DNA of 63,233 nucleotides from Desulfococcaceae bacterium HSG9 (lineage in GTDB: Bacteria > Desulfobacterota > Desulfobacteria > Desulfobacterales > JAUCGF01): assembly GCA_030378005.1 (NCBI GenBank), contig JAUCGF010000072.1:127369-190601 (forward strand). Reading direction: 5' to 3'. The notes under the pieces were generated by a model. It was not told the origin of the DNA and did not search any database. It saw only the letters and a list, made by a program, of their open reading frames with translations. Positions 45,291-53,127 of this stretch are shown piece after piece. A program made the position numbers and the translations under genes. Each line of letters starts with the position of its first letter. Position 1 is the first letter of the stretch.

Positions 45291-45527
45291 ATGCAAACAA
45301 GAACTGATATCAATACGGCAGAGGCGTTTTATCGCGTGTTTTGTGCATTGTCGAAGCAAGATCGCCTTGCCATCGCGCGTTACATCTTTCACGATAATGA
45401 AATTCGGCAAGAACTTGAACAATCGCAAATTCCAAATGATGCGACTTTGAAGGCCTTTGCTGAGGAAAAAATCAATATGCCTGTATTTGAAACGATCTCG
45501 GAATTGCGAGAGGATTTATTAGCTTGA
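45291..45527 (+). CDS. Antitoxin of a YafQ-type module
   Basis: 78 residues, acidic, helical, located directly ahead of and overlapping a YafQ/RelE-type toxin by 4 nt (TTGA). The sequence QDRLAIARYIFHDNEIRQEL and the ending MPVFETISELREDLLA fit the toxin-wrapping tail common to such antitoxins. No HTH is obvious. The pair is wedged between hdrA and mvhD. Confidence 0.8.
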   Translation: MQTRTDINTAEAFYRVFCALSKQDRLAIARYIFHDNEIRQELEQSQIPNDATLKAFAEEKINMPVFETISELREDLLA

Positions 45528-45796
45528 AATACAGAATCAGAAGAACGTCTCAATTCAAAAAAGATGTCAAACGTGTGTGCAAACGCGGAAAAGGCATTGA
45601 AGAATTGCTTAGAGCGATTCAGAAACTCGCCGAAGGCCTTCCACTTTCTGAACAATACGATGATCATCCATTAAAAAGGCAGTACAAAGGAAAACGCGAT
45701 TGCCATCTTAGGCCGGATTGGATTTCCATATATGCTTTTGAGAATGATCAACTGGTGTTGTATCGGACAGGGGCTCATGCTGACTTATTTAGGTGA
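45524..45796 (+). CDS. YafQ-family mRNA interferase toxin
   Basis: 90 residues starting at TTG. Typical YafQ features: RRTSQFKKDVKRVCKRGK, LPLSEQYDDHPLKRQYKGKR, DCHLRPDWISIYAFEND and the C-terminal LYRTGAHADLF, including the His and Arg/Asp positions used by YafQ for ribosome-dependent mRNA cleavage. It ends 59 nt before mvhD. Confidence 0.9.
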   Translation: MKYRIRRTSQFKKDVKRVCKRGKGIEELLRAIQKLAEGLPLSEQYDDHPLKRQYKGKRDCHLRPDWISIYAFENDQLVLYRTGAHADLFR

Positions 45797-45855
45797 GTAA
45801 AAAGATATACTTTGAAACCAAAGTTGCCTTCATTAAACTTAGGAGAGATAGCAAC

Positions 45856-46362
45856 ATGAACACATCCCTAGCTGCTGAGGATCAAGACACAGCTTCTATT
45901 GAAAAACCAAAAAAAACACCACCGGACTGGGAACCTAATATTTTGGCGTTCGCCTGCACCTATTGCGCCTTTGCGGCCGCCGACCTGGCCGGTGTCATGC
46001 GGCTTCCATACGCGCACAATGTCAAAGTTATTCGCCTGCCCTGCACCGGAAAATTGGATCATATCTATGTGCTGCGGGCGTTTGAGCGAGGTATTGATGG
46101 CCTTTTTGTGGCTGGCTGACTGGAAGGTCAATGTCATTTCCTGGAAGGAAACACCAACGCAAAAAAAAGAGTCCGTCATCTCAAAAAACTTTTAAGCCAA
46201 GTGGAGATTGATCCCCAGCGCCTTGCCATGTATAACTTATCTGCGGCCATGGGGCCTGAATGGGCGCGGATATGTACATCATTCACCGAACAAATAAAGC
46301 TGCTCGGGCCGTCGCCGGTTTGGCTTGCAGACCATAAAAAATGTGTAGAGGAGTCTTTGTAA
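45856..46362 (+). CDS. mvhD: MvhD/FlpD-type [2Fe-2S] electron-transfer subunit with a selenocysteine codon
   Basis: 168 residues if UGA at 46117-46119 is read as selenocysteine (Sec88). Start: ATG 45856 after AGGAGAG. N-terminal half: ILAFACTYCAFAAADLAG and IRLPCTGKLDHIYVLRAFE. The UGA falls in VAG-U-LEGQCHFLEGN, where the family has GCLxGxCHF. The same frame continues without another stop through AKKRVRHLKKLLSQVEIDPQ and YNLSAAMGPEWARI to TAA at 46362, all typical MvhD sequence. A SECIS-like hairpin follows the UGA. It links HdrA to an electron donor. A naive call would stop at residue 87 and report a truncated gene. Confidence 0.88.
46120..46157 (+). promoter_or_regulatory. Candidate bacterial SECIS element in mvhD
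   Basis: Just downstream of the UGA, TTTCC (46137-46141) pairs with GGAAA (46147-46151) around a TGGAA apical loop. Outer TG/CA pairs extend the stem. The loop begins 22 nt after the UGA and has G residues in the apical loop, as SelB-binding hairpins of bacteria usually do. Folding was done by eye. Confidence 0.6.
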
Positions 46363-47045
46363 TGATTGTTGGTAAACAGAAACCGCCTGATGAAATATGG
46401 GCGATGATTCGTTCTTATAATAAGGTATTAATTTTAGGTTGCAACACCTGTATTGCGGTGTGCCATGAAGGGGGCGGTAAAGAGGCTGAAATTCTGGCAT
46501 CCCTGATGCGTATCAAGGCCAAACAGGCCGGTGTCGATATGGAAATCCGCCATGCCGCTATTGAAAGACAGTGCGAACATGAATTTTTCGATGCCGCACT
46601 TGAAGAGATCGAGCGGGCCGAAGCGGTGTTAAGCACCGCCTGCGGTGTAGGCGTCCAATTTATGGCTGAAAAATTTCCATCTTTACCGGTTTCACCGGGT
46701 GTGAACACGACCTTTTTGGGAGCCACTGACCAGCCCGGTGTGTGGGAAGAAAAGTGTCAGGCTTGCGGCCAGTGCATATTGGATCAGACCGGAGGGATTT
46801 GTCCTGTTTCACGATGCGCCAAACGTATATTGAACGGCCCGTGCGGCGGCTCTTCAATGGGTAAATGTGAAATTGACAAACACCTTGACTGTGCTTGGCA
46901 ATTGATCATCGAACGCCTCCGCTTGTTAGAAAGGCTGGATGATTATGAAAAACTGACACCGATCAAGGATTGGTCCAGCGACCGAGCCGGCGGCCCGCGC
47001 AAGCTTATTAGCGAAAAAGGCAGTTATGATGCCTCCGCTGATTGA
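46362..47045 (+). CDS. metV: MetV-like methylenetetrahydrofolate reductase C-terminal-domain protein
   Basis: 227 residues from the ATG that overlaps the mvhD stop (TAATG), with GAGGAG upstream. Member of the MTHFR_C (MetV) family that partners MetF in acetogens and sulfate reducers. Key motifs: LILGCNTCIAVCHEGGGKEA near residue 25, CEHEFFD, LSTACGVGVQ, then the Zn/Fe-S Cys cluster CQACGQCILDQTGGICPVSR and CAKRILNGPCGGSSMGKCEI. It joins folate C1 chemistry to the Hdr/MvhD electron module. No metF is present in this window. Confidence 0.88.
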   Translation: MIVGKQKPPDEIWAMIRSYNKVLILGCNTCIAVCHEGGGKEAEILASLMRIKAKQAGVDMEIRHAAIERQCEHEFFDAALEEIERAEAVLSTACGVGVQFMAEKFPSLPVSPGVNTTFLGATDQPGVWEEKCQACGQCILDQTGGICPVSRCAKRILNGPCGGSSMGKCEIDKHLDCAWQLIIERLRLLERLDDYEKLTPIKDWSSDRAGGPRKLISEKGSYDASAD

Positions 47046-47079
47046 TGCGGAAATTTGATTTTTTATTAAAGGAGGAAGC

Positions 47080-48171
47080 ATGAAGACCTTTGCATCACTG
47101 GTCGAGGAAGTTCAAAAGCCGGGTTTGTGCCATCTTTGCGGCGGTTGTCTGACATTCTGCACGGCTATCAATTATGGTGCTCTGGAGATGGATGAAGACG
47201 GCATGCCCTACCTGAGTGACATGGAAAAATGCACCGAATGCGGTCTTTGCTATTCGATATGCCCTGAAATTAATGAGCTGGATGATGACATCCGAAAAAA
47301 CGCCGGCTGGAGCGAACCCATGGGCCGTATTATGGAAACGCACGTTGCCCACGCCATAGAACCGGAAATTCGCCAAAATGCCACGGACGGAGGGGTCGTT
47401 ACCGGTTTGCTGCTTCATCTGTTTGAAGAAGGACGCATTGATGGCGCAATTGTCACCAAACCGTCAGGACGCTTGCAACGGGAACCCTGGCTCGCCATCA
47501 CCAGAGAAGAGATTGCGGCCTCGGCAGGCTTTTATTTTGATACATCGCACGGCATGAAACGCTTCCTGGACGGTTATTCGATTTATACGCCCTCTACCCG
47601 GAAGCTGAAATCTATGCTTCAGCAAGGACTGCGCAAAGTGGCTCTGGTGGGGATGCCATGCCAGATCACCGCTATTCGTAAAACCGAGGCGCTGGGTGTG
47701 TTGCCGTCCGATTCAATCCACTATTGTTTGGGTCTTTTTTGTTCGGGCAACTTTTTTTGTGGCTCTGAGCAGCAGGAAAAATTGGCGGAGATCGGGGGAT
47801 TTGAGTGGGAAAATGTTCAAAAGTATAATATAAAGGAAACGTTTTTAATTCACCTGAAGGATGGAGAAACAAAGTCGATCCCGTTGGAACACCTTGATTT
47901 TATGAAACGCCCGGCCTGCCGCTTCTGTGCAGACTATGCAGCCGAATTTGCGGACATTTCTTGCGGAGGCATTGGCGCGCCTGAAGGCCAGACCACTGTG
48001 ATTATCCGCACCCAAACGGGTCGTAGGCTTTTTAATGATGCCTGCGGCCAAACAATTGAACTTTTCGACGCTAAAGATAAGGTTAACCTTATAGCAAAGG
48101 CATTAAAACAGATCGAAGCGGCTTCCGCTGCTAAAAAACGTTTGTCAGCGAAACACCGCCAAGCGCTTTAG
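47080..48171 (+). CDS. FrhB/FdhB-type coenzyme F420 hydrogenase beta-subunit family protein
   Basis: 363 residues, FrhB family (FAD and Fe-S). N-terminal ferredoxin part: CHLCGGCLTFC and CTECGLCYSICPE. Then NATDGGVVTGLLLHLFEEG, TPSTRKLKSML, VALVGMPCQITAIRK, CLGLFCSGNFFC, CRFCADYAAEFADISCGGIG. In non-methanogens such proteins oxidise reduced ferredoxin or NAD(P)H and feed Hdr or formate dehydrogenase modules. AAAGGAGG lies 5 nt before the ATG. It ends the Hdr-MvhD-MetV gene run and probably provides the input electrons. Confidence 0.9.
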   Translation: MKTFASLVEEVQKPGLCHLCGGCLTFCTAINYGALEMDEDGMPYLSDMEKCTECGLCYSICPEINELDDDIRKNAGWSEPMGRIMETHVAHAIEPEIRQNATDGGVVTGLLLHLFEEGRIDGAIVTKPSGRLQREPWLAITREEIAASAGFYFDTSHGMKRFLDGYSIYTPSTRKLKSMLQQGLRKVALVGMPCQITAIRKTEALGVLPSDSIHYCLGLFCSGNFFCGSEQQEKLAEIGGFEWENVQKYNIKETFLIHLKDGETKSIPLEHLDFMKRPACRFCADYAAEFADISCGGIGAPEGQTTVIIRTQTGRRLFNDACGQTIELFDAKDKVNLIAKALKQIEAASAAKKRLSAKHRQAL

Positions 48172-48407
48172 CAAGTCAGTTATTATGATGCTTTACAACG
48201 ATCAGTTATTGGTAGTGGTGCATTGAGATGGTGACACTCTATTTTCCCCAGGACTGTTCAGTTCTAATTTCCCCCTCGCTGACGGTCTTATACTGTCGAC
48301 CGCTGATTCCGGCGAATCGACGCAGTGCAAAGCACCGTTTTTCAATAAGCCGCTTTTATTGAAACAGCACAATATATAAACGGTCAGATTCACCTACAGC
48401 TCAAAAG
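48172..48407. repeat. Intergenic stretch with a solo GGTAGTGGTGCATTGAGATG end
   Basis: 48211-48233 matches the terminal repeat of the MITE at 52936-53074, and the similarity continues to CTCTATTTTCC. The matching right end is missing. The rest shows no gene. Confidence 0.65.
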
Positions 48408-48833
48408 TCAGACCGCTCCGGAACTGACACATCCGAACATGTCATTTGTTGCATCGCAACTTCTTTTTGCACTCCGACAATATAGTATCAGCGTATCGGT
48501 TTCGGGACTGAACCGGGCGAGAATATCCTGGCCAAAATTGGGATTCTTGGCTTTGGTATAACCTTTTTTCCCTACCGTTGTCGTAAAAAATTTAATCGGT
48601 ATATTGTATGCCCCTTCTACATGCCCGATCACCTGATATTCGTAACGGGTTCTGACATCGACTATAAAAGTGTTTTTGGGATTTTTCTTCATCATTTTCA
48701 ATGCTTCAACAGGAGCGATATCTCCACCCAAGTGGTCCTTTTTAGGCTTGTATTGGTAACCCGCAAATACAAGAGAAGTAGAAAGAAAGAGTAATATCAA
48801 CGCCCCAATCAAAGTATTTTTAATGTGTCTCAT
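48408..48833 (-). CDS. Secreted rhodanese-domain protein, C-terminally truncated
   Basis: 141 residues. Signal peptide IKNTLIGALILLFLSTSLVFA, then a rhodanese domain: APVEALKMMKKNPKNTFIVD, VRTRYEYQVIGHVEGAYNIP and the active-site loop LILYCRSAKRS with the sulfur-accepting Cys. The sequence stops at FGCVSSGAV, so the final helix and strand of a normal rhodanese (about 30 residues, usually containing a GGxxGW-type ending) are missing. Strong ribosome site AAGGAGG. Probably a decaying gene. Confidence 0.75.
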   Translation of the reverse strand: MRHIKNTLIGALILLFLSTSLVFAGYQYKPKKDHLGGDIAPVEALKMMKKNPKNTFIVDVRTRYEYQVIGHVEGAYNIPIKFFTTTVGKKGYTKAKNPNFGQDILARFSPETDTLILYCRSAKRSCDATNDMFGCVSSGAV

Positions 48834-49529
48834 TTCTGCCTCCTTTCATAGTTAGTTAATAAATGATCGATACTCTGAGAATTCAAACTTCCGATAAAAC
48901 ACCTGCTTAATTATTTCACCACCTCCTTTATCGTTTTGGGAATTCATGCTCGGGGTACGATTACCCCCGCATTGGCTTTTAACTCCCATTCGGCCATATC
49001 ATCATTGCTTAAAAAAAAGAGTAAGAAGAGTAAGATAGGGGTAAGAAAAACCATTATCCCAATATACCTTTTTTTCCTTTCAATTCGGTTACCTCATCTT
49101 ATGCTTCAGTTACTTTCTCTCCTGGGCGGATTGGCCAGCCTTTTCGCAATGGGTTAATACCACAATCCGCAACCCCTTTCCTGTCAATCGAAGCGACAGG
49201 TTGGGATGTCATTTCTTCTTGTTCAAATATTCTCTATACTTTCTCCGATTCCTCCTAAATAACGTGAGTTCGACATAATAGTATTTGAATTTATTAGATA
49301 TACTGAATTGAACACTTGCCAAAAACAGGCTAACTGACAAATTATACCAATTGTTTTCATAACTAACTGAAATAGTATAATAGTTATGTCGAACTCACGT
49401 TAAATATTAGGAGGTGTAACTGCTGAATCAAGCGGGTTTGTCAGGCTGCCCATAGTCTGCTAATTCCGCGAACCAAGCTTGATAAGCGGAATCATATTAA
49501 TCTTTTTTCTTGCGATACGCATTATCGTC
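48834..49529. other. Gene-free region containing a 143-bp MITE
   Basis: Nearly 700 bp without a supported gene. A frame at 48936-49157 lacks a ribosome site and any familiar pattern. The segment 48970-49150 is low in complexity (AAAAAAAGAGTAAGAAGAGTA). The right part holds the inverted-repeat element described at 49260-49402. Confidence 0.5.
49260..49402. mobile_element. 143-bp MITE with perfect 19-bp termini
   Basis: TAACGTGAGTTCGACATAA (49260-49278) and its exact complement (49384-49402). The inner ~105 bp are AT-rich and non-coding. A single-end copy lies at 35133-35153, and a degraded one (TAACGTAAGCTAGACATAAA) starts near 59128. Confidence 0.9.
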
Positions 49530-49844
49530 CTATTGGCCCGGACGGATTGGTTCCGGAACAATCGGTGACGGTCCCCAAAGTTCCACACTCATGTTAGCCA
49601 TGTAAGTACGCCCTTCATCAAAGACTTTCTGAATCTCTTCGTTATAATACCAAGAAGCCCAGTCTTGCATGTCAGCAAACTCATACGTCACTGCCACTTG
49701 ATGGCAGCCCGTGGCCGGTCGGTATGCTCGAAACTCAACAACACCGGGAACAGCCAACTGACGACTGATCGCGGACGGGGCCCACTCTTGGTAAGCTTCC
49801 GCCTTTTCCGGGCGGATGTCCCATTTGTATAATTGGATAACTAT
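49530..49844 (-). CDS. ABM-like dimeric alpha/beta-barrel protein with apparent AUA start
   Basis: 104 residues: VIQLYKWDIRPEKAEAYQEW then VPGVVEFRAYRPATGCHQVA, VTYEFADMQDWASWYYNEEI and a Pro-rich C-terminus, a size and pattern like antibiotic-biosynthesis-monooxygenase/stress-responsive barrel proteins. The strong AAGGAGGT ribosome site is 8 nt upstream of an ATA codon (49842-49844). No in-frame ATG, GTG or TTG lies near it, and an in-frame TGA sits just upstream. Either AUA is used at low efficiency or an ATG mutated and translation now begins at the internal TTG or GTG near residue 33. Confidence 0.6.
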   Translation of the reverse strand: MVIQLYKWDIRPEKAEAYQEWAPSAISRQLAVPGVVEFRAYRPATGCHQVAVTYEFADMQDWASWYYNEEIQKVFDEGRTYMANMSVELWGPSPIVPEPIRPGQ

Positions 49845-50012
49845 AGCAAATCACCTCCTTTTTCGGCATTCTTTTTAAGTGATACGTTGACAGGCAGCCT
49901 GACATCAAGTTCACCCGCCCGTCGTCGATTAACCAGGACGCCTGATGCGTCACAGGAGGGTGAACTGGAATCCGAAAACTAACCGCATAAAACTCAAAAA
50001 ATGGATCTGCCT

Positions 50013-50120
50013 TCACCGAACCACCAGCACCGGGCATGCGGCGTAATGGGTCACCTTGGTGCTGACACTGCCGAACAGCAAGCCCTTGAAAGAACTCATC
50101 CCGCGTGCCAATCGGCACTG
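50013..50120 (-). pseudogene. UspA C-terminal fragment
   Basis: The minus-strand frame ends ARGMSSFKGLLFGSVSTKVT then HYAACPVLVVR, the unmistakable last helix and strand of universal stress proteins (normally GxRGxxxxxxLLLGSVSxxVxxxAxCPVLVV). The N-terminal ~100 residues are absent; upstream in-frame sequence is unrelated. A truncated relic. Confidence 0.75.
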
Positions 50121-50320
50121 TTCATGGGTAAATTGACAACTGTCGAACTGTCTCATCCTTTTCATTATATTTAAATACGTTAGCTTGGCGCGGCCCGATT
50201 TCATTTTAACTACATTGCTCAAGTGACAGCAGCCGAACGCAAAGGACTCACCCCCATTAGATACTGTCAGATTAACAGTTTTTAATTCGGGGGAGTGAGT
50301 CATCACCTTTGTTTAGCAAA

Positions 50321-50839
50321 TCAATATTCTACTTCAAATTCACCTTCTTGGGTTTCCCCTTTTGCCGTGACTTTCCCCTTGTACACACCTCCTCCTTTTA
50401 TATTTTTGAACTTTCCGGTTCCGCCGGTCCACTGAAAATCTCCCTTAATATTCACTTCCCAGTCGCCACCTTCTTTGAAAGTGATTTTGTGAGTTCCTTC
50501 CCACTTAGCATATGTTTTATCTCCATTTTTGAATTTGCTGACAGTATATCCCCTGTGAGTACCGCTTCCTGCAACGGAATCAGATTGACCATATGACCAA
50601 TTCTCTGAAGACCCAAAATCAGGATCTGAATAAGTGTTATTAGATATTTTCACAGATTGAGATATTTTGTGTTTGGGAACATCGCTTGGGTAAATATTTT
50701 CTTTGGAAATGGTCTGTATGTTTTTTTTGATATAGGTCACTTTCTTTTTTTCAGCAGCCTGTACTGAGAAGCTACATAGAATTGTGAAAAAAATTACAGT
50801 TATGGCAAATACTAACTGTTTTGATAATAAGTTTTTCAT
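50321..50839 (-). CDS. Secreted beta-rich protein of unknown function
   Basis: 172 residues with a clear signal peptide (LVFAITVIFFTILCSFSVQA, cleavage after AQAA-like VQAA). The mature part is rich in Gly and Lys with alternating strand pattern: GSGTHRGYTVSKFKNGDKTY, AKWEGTHKITFKEGGDWEV, TGGTGKFKNIKGGGVYKGKV. Looks like a small periplasmic beta-barrel (allene-oxide-cyclase-like or lipocalin-like), a type often beside stress or oxidoreductase genes in Deltaproteobacteria. GAGGAG precedes the ATG. Confidence 0.7.
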   Translation of the reverse strand: MKNLLSKQLVFAITVIFFTILCSFSVQAAEKKKVTYIKKNIQTISKENIYPSDVPKHKISQSVKISNNTYSDPDFGSSENWSYGQSDSVAGSGTHRGYTVSKFKNGDKTYAKWEGTHKITFKEGGDWEVNIKGDFQWTGGTGKFKNIKGGGVYKGKVTAKGETQEGEFEVEY

Positions 50840-51036
50840 ATAAATCTCCTCTTAAGATTTTAAGTGACAGTTCGCTCTTAAGCTTAATTCATTCTATGAT
50901 CAGATAACTATCCTCCGAAAGTATATGAATCCCTTCAGAGGCTTTATAGAGGTAATTTTAAAATCATACTCCGAATCCTTTTGTACCCACTTTATTGGTA
51001 AAATTGTTTCAAATCAAGTTGGTTTTGAATATCTTG

Positions 51037-51198
51037 CTAACTGCCTAATTTTGCACATAACATAGATATATCAGACAAAACCGCCGTTTGAGACGAAAAT
51101 GTCGCATCAGGATGACAGAATGCCTTACAGGCGTCCCAACCTTTACCCGTTTCACAAGCATCAAAGAATTGCTTCGCCGATTCGAAGTTAGCGCTCAT
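51037..51198 (-). pseudogene. SnoaL-like polyketide-cyclase-fold stub (53 aa)
   Basis: Short minus-strand frame with a strong AAAGGAGG 6-7 nt before its ATG. It reads MSANFESAKQFFDACETGKG then WDACKAFCHPDATFSSQTAV, exactly the first helices of SnoaL/NTF2-like proteins (normally ~130-140 residues). It stops after LCAKLGS, so about 80 residues are missing. Downstream sequence shows no continuation. Probably inactive. Confidence 0.7.
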
Positions 51199-51386
51199 CG
51201 TTTTCCTCCTTTAAAAATAAGAATTATTAACAGGGTTATTGCATATCTGACGATCCAAATATGAGTGTAAAGCCTTACACGTCAATATATTTTTGGAAAA
51301 TATACCACCTAACGACGTGTTATATGGCGATTTTATTATCTTTTTAGATATTCGCAATACTTATAATTTGACATCTGGTGCTATCC

Positions 51387-52703
51387 TCATATTTTATAAA
51401 ATGTCTCGTCGAACTCTGGTTTTCCGGTATATTTACCCATGAAGAATCCAAAAACCGTCTCCATCCATTCTTTGGGATTATCCGGCAATTCGATTCCAAG
51501 CGTTGTGTAAGCTCTAACAAAATCCTCTTTTTGGGGCGGACATCCATCAATTTTCACACAGTGATTTATCATGGGACTATTTTCGTTCAGTTTCACCTGA
51601 CACTGGCCGAGAAGTAAAGTGTGTTTATTCTTTCCAGAAGGTTTTTGTATTTTACCATAAAGTATTTCAATATCGTCAAAAGGTTTATCCCTATTTTTAG
51701 CCATTAATATTCCTAACATTGCACAATAAAGATAAAGTACGCAATATGTGCATATCGTAGTATCGACAGCCGGTAATCTGATGCCTTTTATACCCATTTC
51801 TTCAAACAGCAGAGGCATATCGTCTGTTTTGTTCCGATCACGTGAGTACTTATGCAGCTTTGCAGCATTATATATATCAACATTTCCTTTGATACTTATA
51901 TCACTCAAATCAGCCGTTCGCCTCTTGCTTTTAGCAGCCAAAGAAATATGGGGTATCGATTCAGGGGCATATCCCAAAAGTTTGGCGCCTACTTTATCCG
52001 CTGAGATCATATCATTTGAGACAATTATTAAATCTGAACGACGTGCATCACCTGCCGGAGTAGATCCACATTCAAGGGAATATATTCCATCTATGACCGT
52101 GAGTTCTGGGGAGAGCATGGCAGCAAATTGTGCGACATGATAATCCAGATTTTTACCTTGGTCTCTGTTGTGACATCTCTTTCTGGAGTCAATATTCAAT
52201 AGACCTTTCAGGTTTTTTATCCCAAGAGAAACCATACACTGGGAATGTGTTTTCATTACCGGCATGTCAATAATATAATCTGCTTCAAAAATATCTGAAT
52301 TAACTGATAACTTCACATCACCCAAAGTGGCTTTAGCAAAATTTCCCTTATGGACATCAATGGTTTTTAACCCATATCGTTTTGTAAGGATATCAAGCCC
52401 CATACCCTTGACAGCTAGTTGTAGCAACGATTCAGAATTTTTCTCTGTCTCCGCCACTCCTTCTGCCAAAGTTATATCTCTTACACCATGCTCGTTCAGA
52501 ATAATTACAATATCCTCAATTAATCGTGCAGTTGTTATAACGCCATACTTAGGGAAATTTGTTTTTTTGAACCATACCACGAAATTTGGTTTTATAAACA
52601 CTTTTGAACTGCTCGATATCTTTCCAAGTCCTCCGGCTTCATCTATTGCCAGCTTTAATGATTCATAAGGTTTTTCATACTTTACGACTGCAACGTTATA
52701 CAT
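51387..52703 (-). CDS. DUF362 domain protein
   Basis: 438 residues from the ATG at 52701-52703, preceded by AAGGAG at good spacing. Member of the DUF362 family (often fused to ferredoxin domains): VFIKPNFVVWF near residue 35, DITLAEGVAETEKNSE, FEADYIIDMPVMKTHSQCMV, SLGIKNLKGLLNIDSRKRCH, TVIDGIYSLECGSTPAGDAR. The C-terminal part has scattered Cys (TTICTYCVLYLYC, LLGQCQ, NHCVKIDGCPPQ) that may bind a cluster. Function unknown. Its neighbours to the right are a GMC oxidoreductase and a ferredoxin-like protein in the same direction. Confidence 0.82.
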   Translation of the reverse strand: MYNVAVVKYEKPYESLKLAIDEAGGLGKISSSSKVFIKPNFVVWFKKTNFPKYGVITTARLIEDIVIILNEHGVRDITLAEGVAETEKNSESLLQLAVKGMGLDILTKRYGLKTIDVHKGNFAKATLGDVKLSVNSDIFEADYIIDMPVMKTHSQCMVSLGIKNLKGLLNIDSRKRCHNRDQGKNLDYHVAQFAAMLSPELTVIDGIYSLECGSTPAGDARRSDLIIVSNDMISADKVGAKLLGYAPESIPHISLAAKSKRRTADLSDISIKGNVDIYNAAKLHKYSRDRNKTDDMPLLFEEMGIKGIRLPAVDTTICTYCVLYLYCAMLGILMAKNRDKPFDDIEILYGKIQKPSGKNKHTLLLGQCQVKLNENSPMINHCVKIDGCPPQKEDFVRAYTTLGIELPDNPKEWMETVFGFFMGKYTGKPEFDETFYKI

Positions 52704-52935
52704 GTCTGATCTCCTTATACAATGGTTCGGTAATTTTTCTGCTTTAGTATTAAAAGTTATAACATATTGAAATAACAATTTTTTATTACTTATGATAAAT
52801 TTGAATCCCTTGTTTGCAGTGGTATTTTCATCTGAATATGAATTAAATGCAAGTCAAGTCATCCCTGAGTTGCAATTAATTCCCATTTATTACTAAATTT
52901 TCCTGGAACCAATCTATTTTAACACTAAATATTAC

Positions 52936-53074
52936 GGTAGTGGTGCATTGAGATGATGGTGCTCTATTTTCCTTTTCCTACGTTGGAATCCGTATAACTG
53001 GCATTGACGCACATTCTACGCATTGGTACGAGAACAAATAGTTCACCACACCATCATCTCAATGCACCACTACC
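52936..53074. mobile_element. 139-bp MITE with perfect 26-bp termini
   Basis: The left end at 52936-52961 begins GGTAGTGGTGCATTGAGATG. The right end at 53049-53074 is its exact complement over 26 bp. The interior is non-coding. A solo left end lies at 48211. The perfect ends suggest recent mobilisation. Confidence 0.92.
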
Positions 53075-53127
53075 AAAAAGTCAATGGTCGCCCCCATCTG
53101 ATAACCGATATTGTCCTCAAGTTTCAG

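Noticed and set aside
45793..46119. Reading mvhD as a gene truncated at the TGA (108-codon frame)
   Set aside because: The frame continues with family-typical sequence immediately after the TGA, with no shift or further stop, and the upstream 21 codons precede the real Shine-Dalgarno. Sec insertion explains this better than decay.
48936..49157. Plus-strand 73-codon frame
   Set aside because: No Shine-Dalgarno, low-complexity Lys/Ser sequence and no recognisable family; treated as non-coding.
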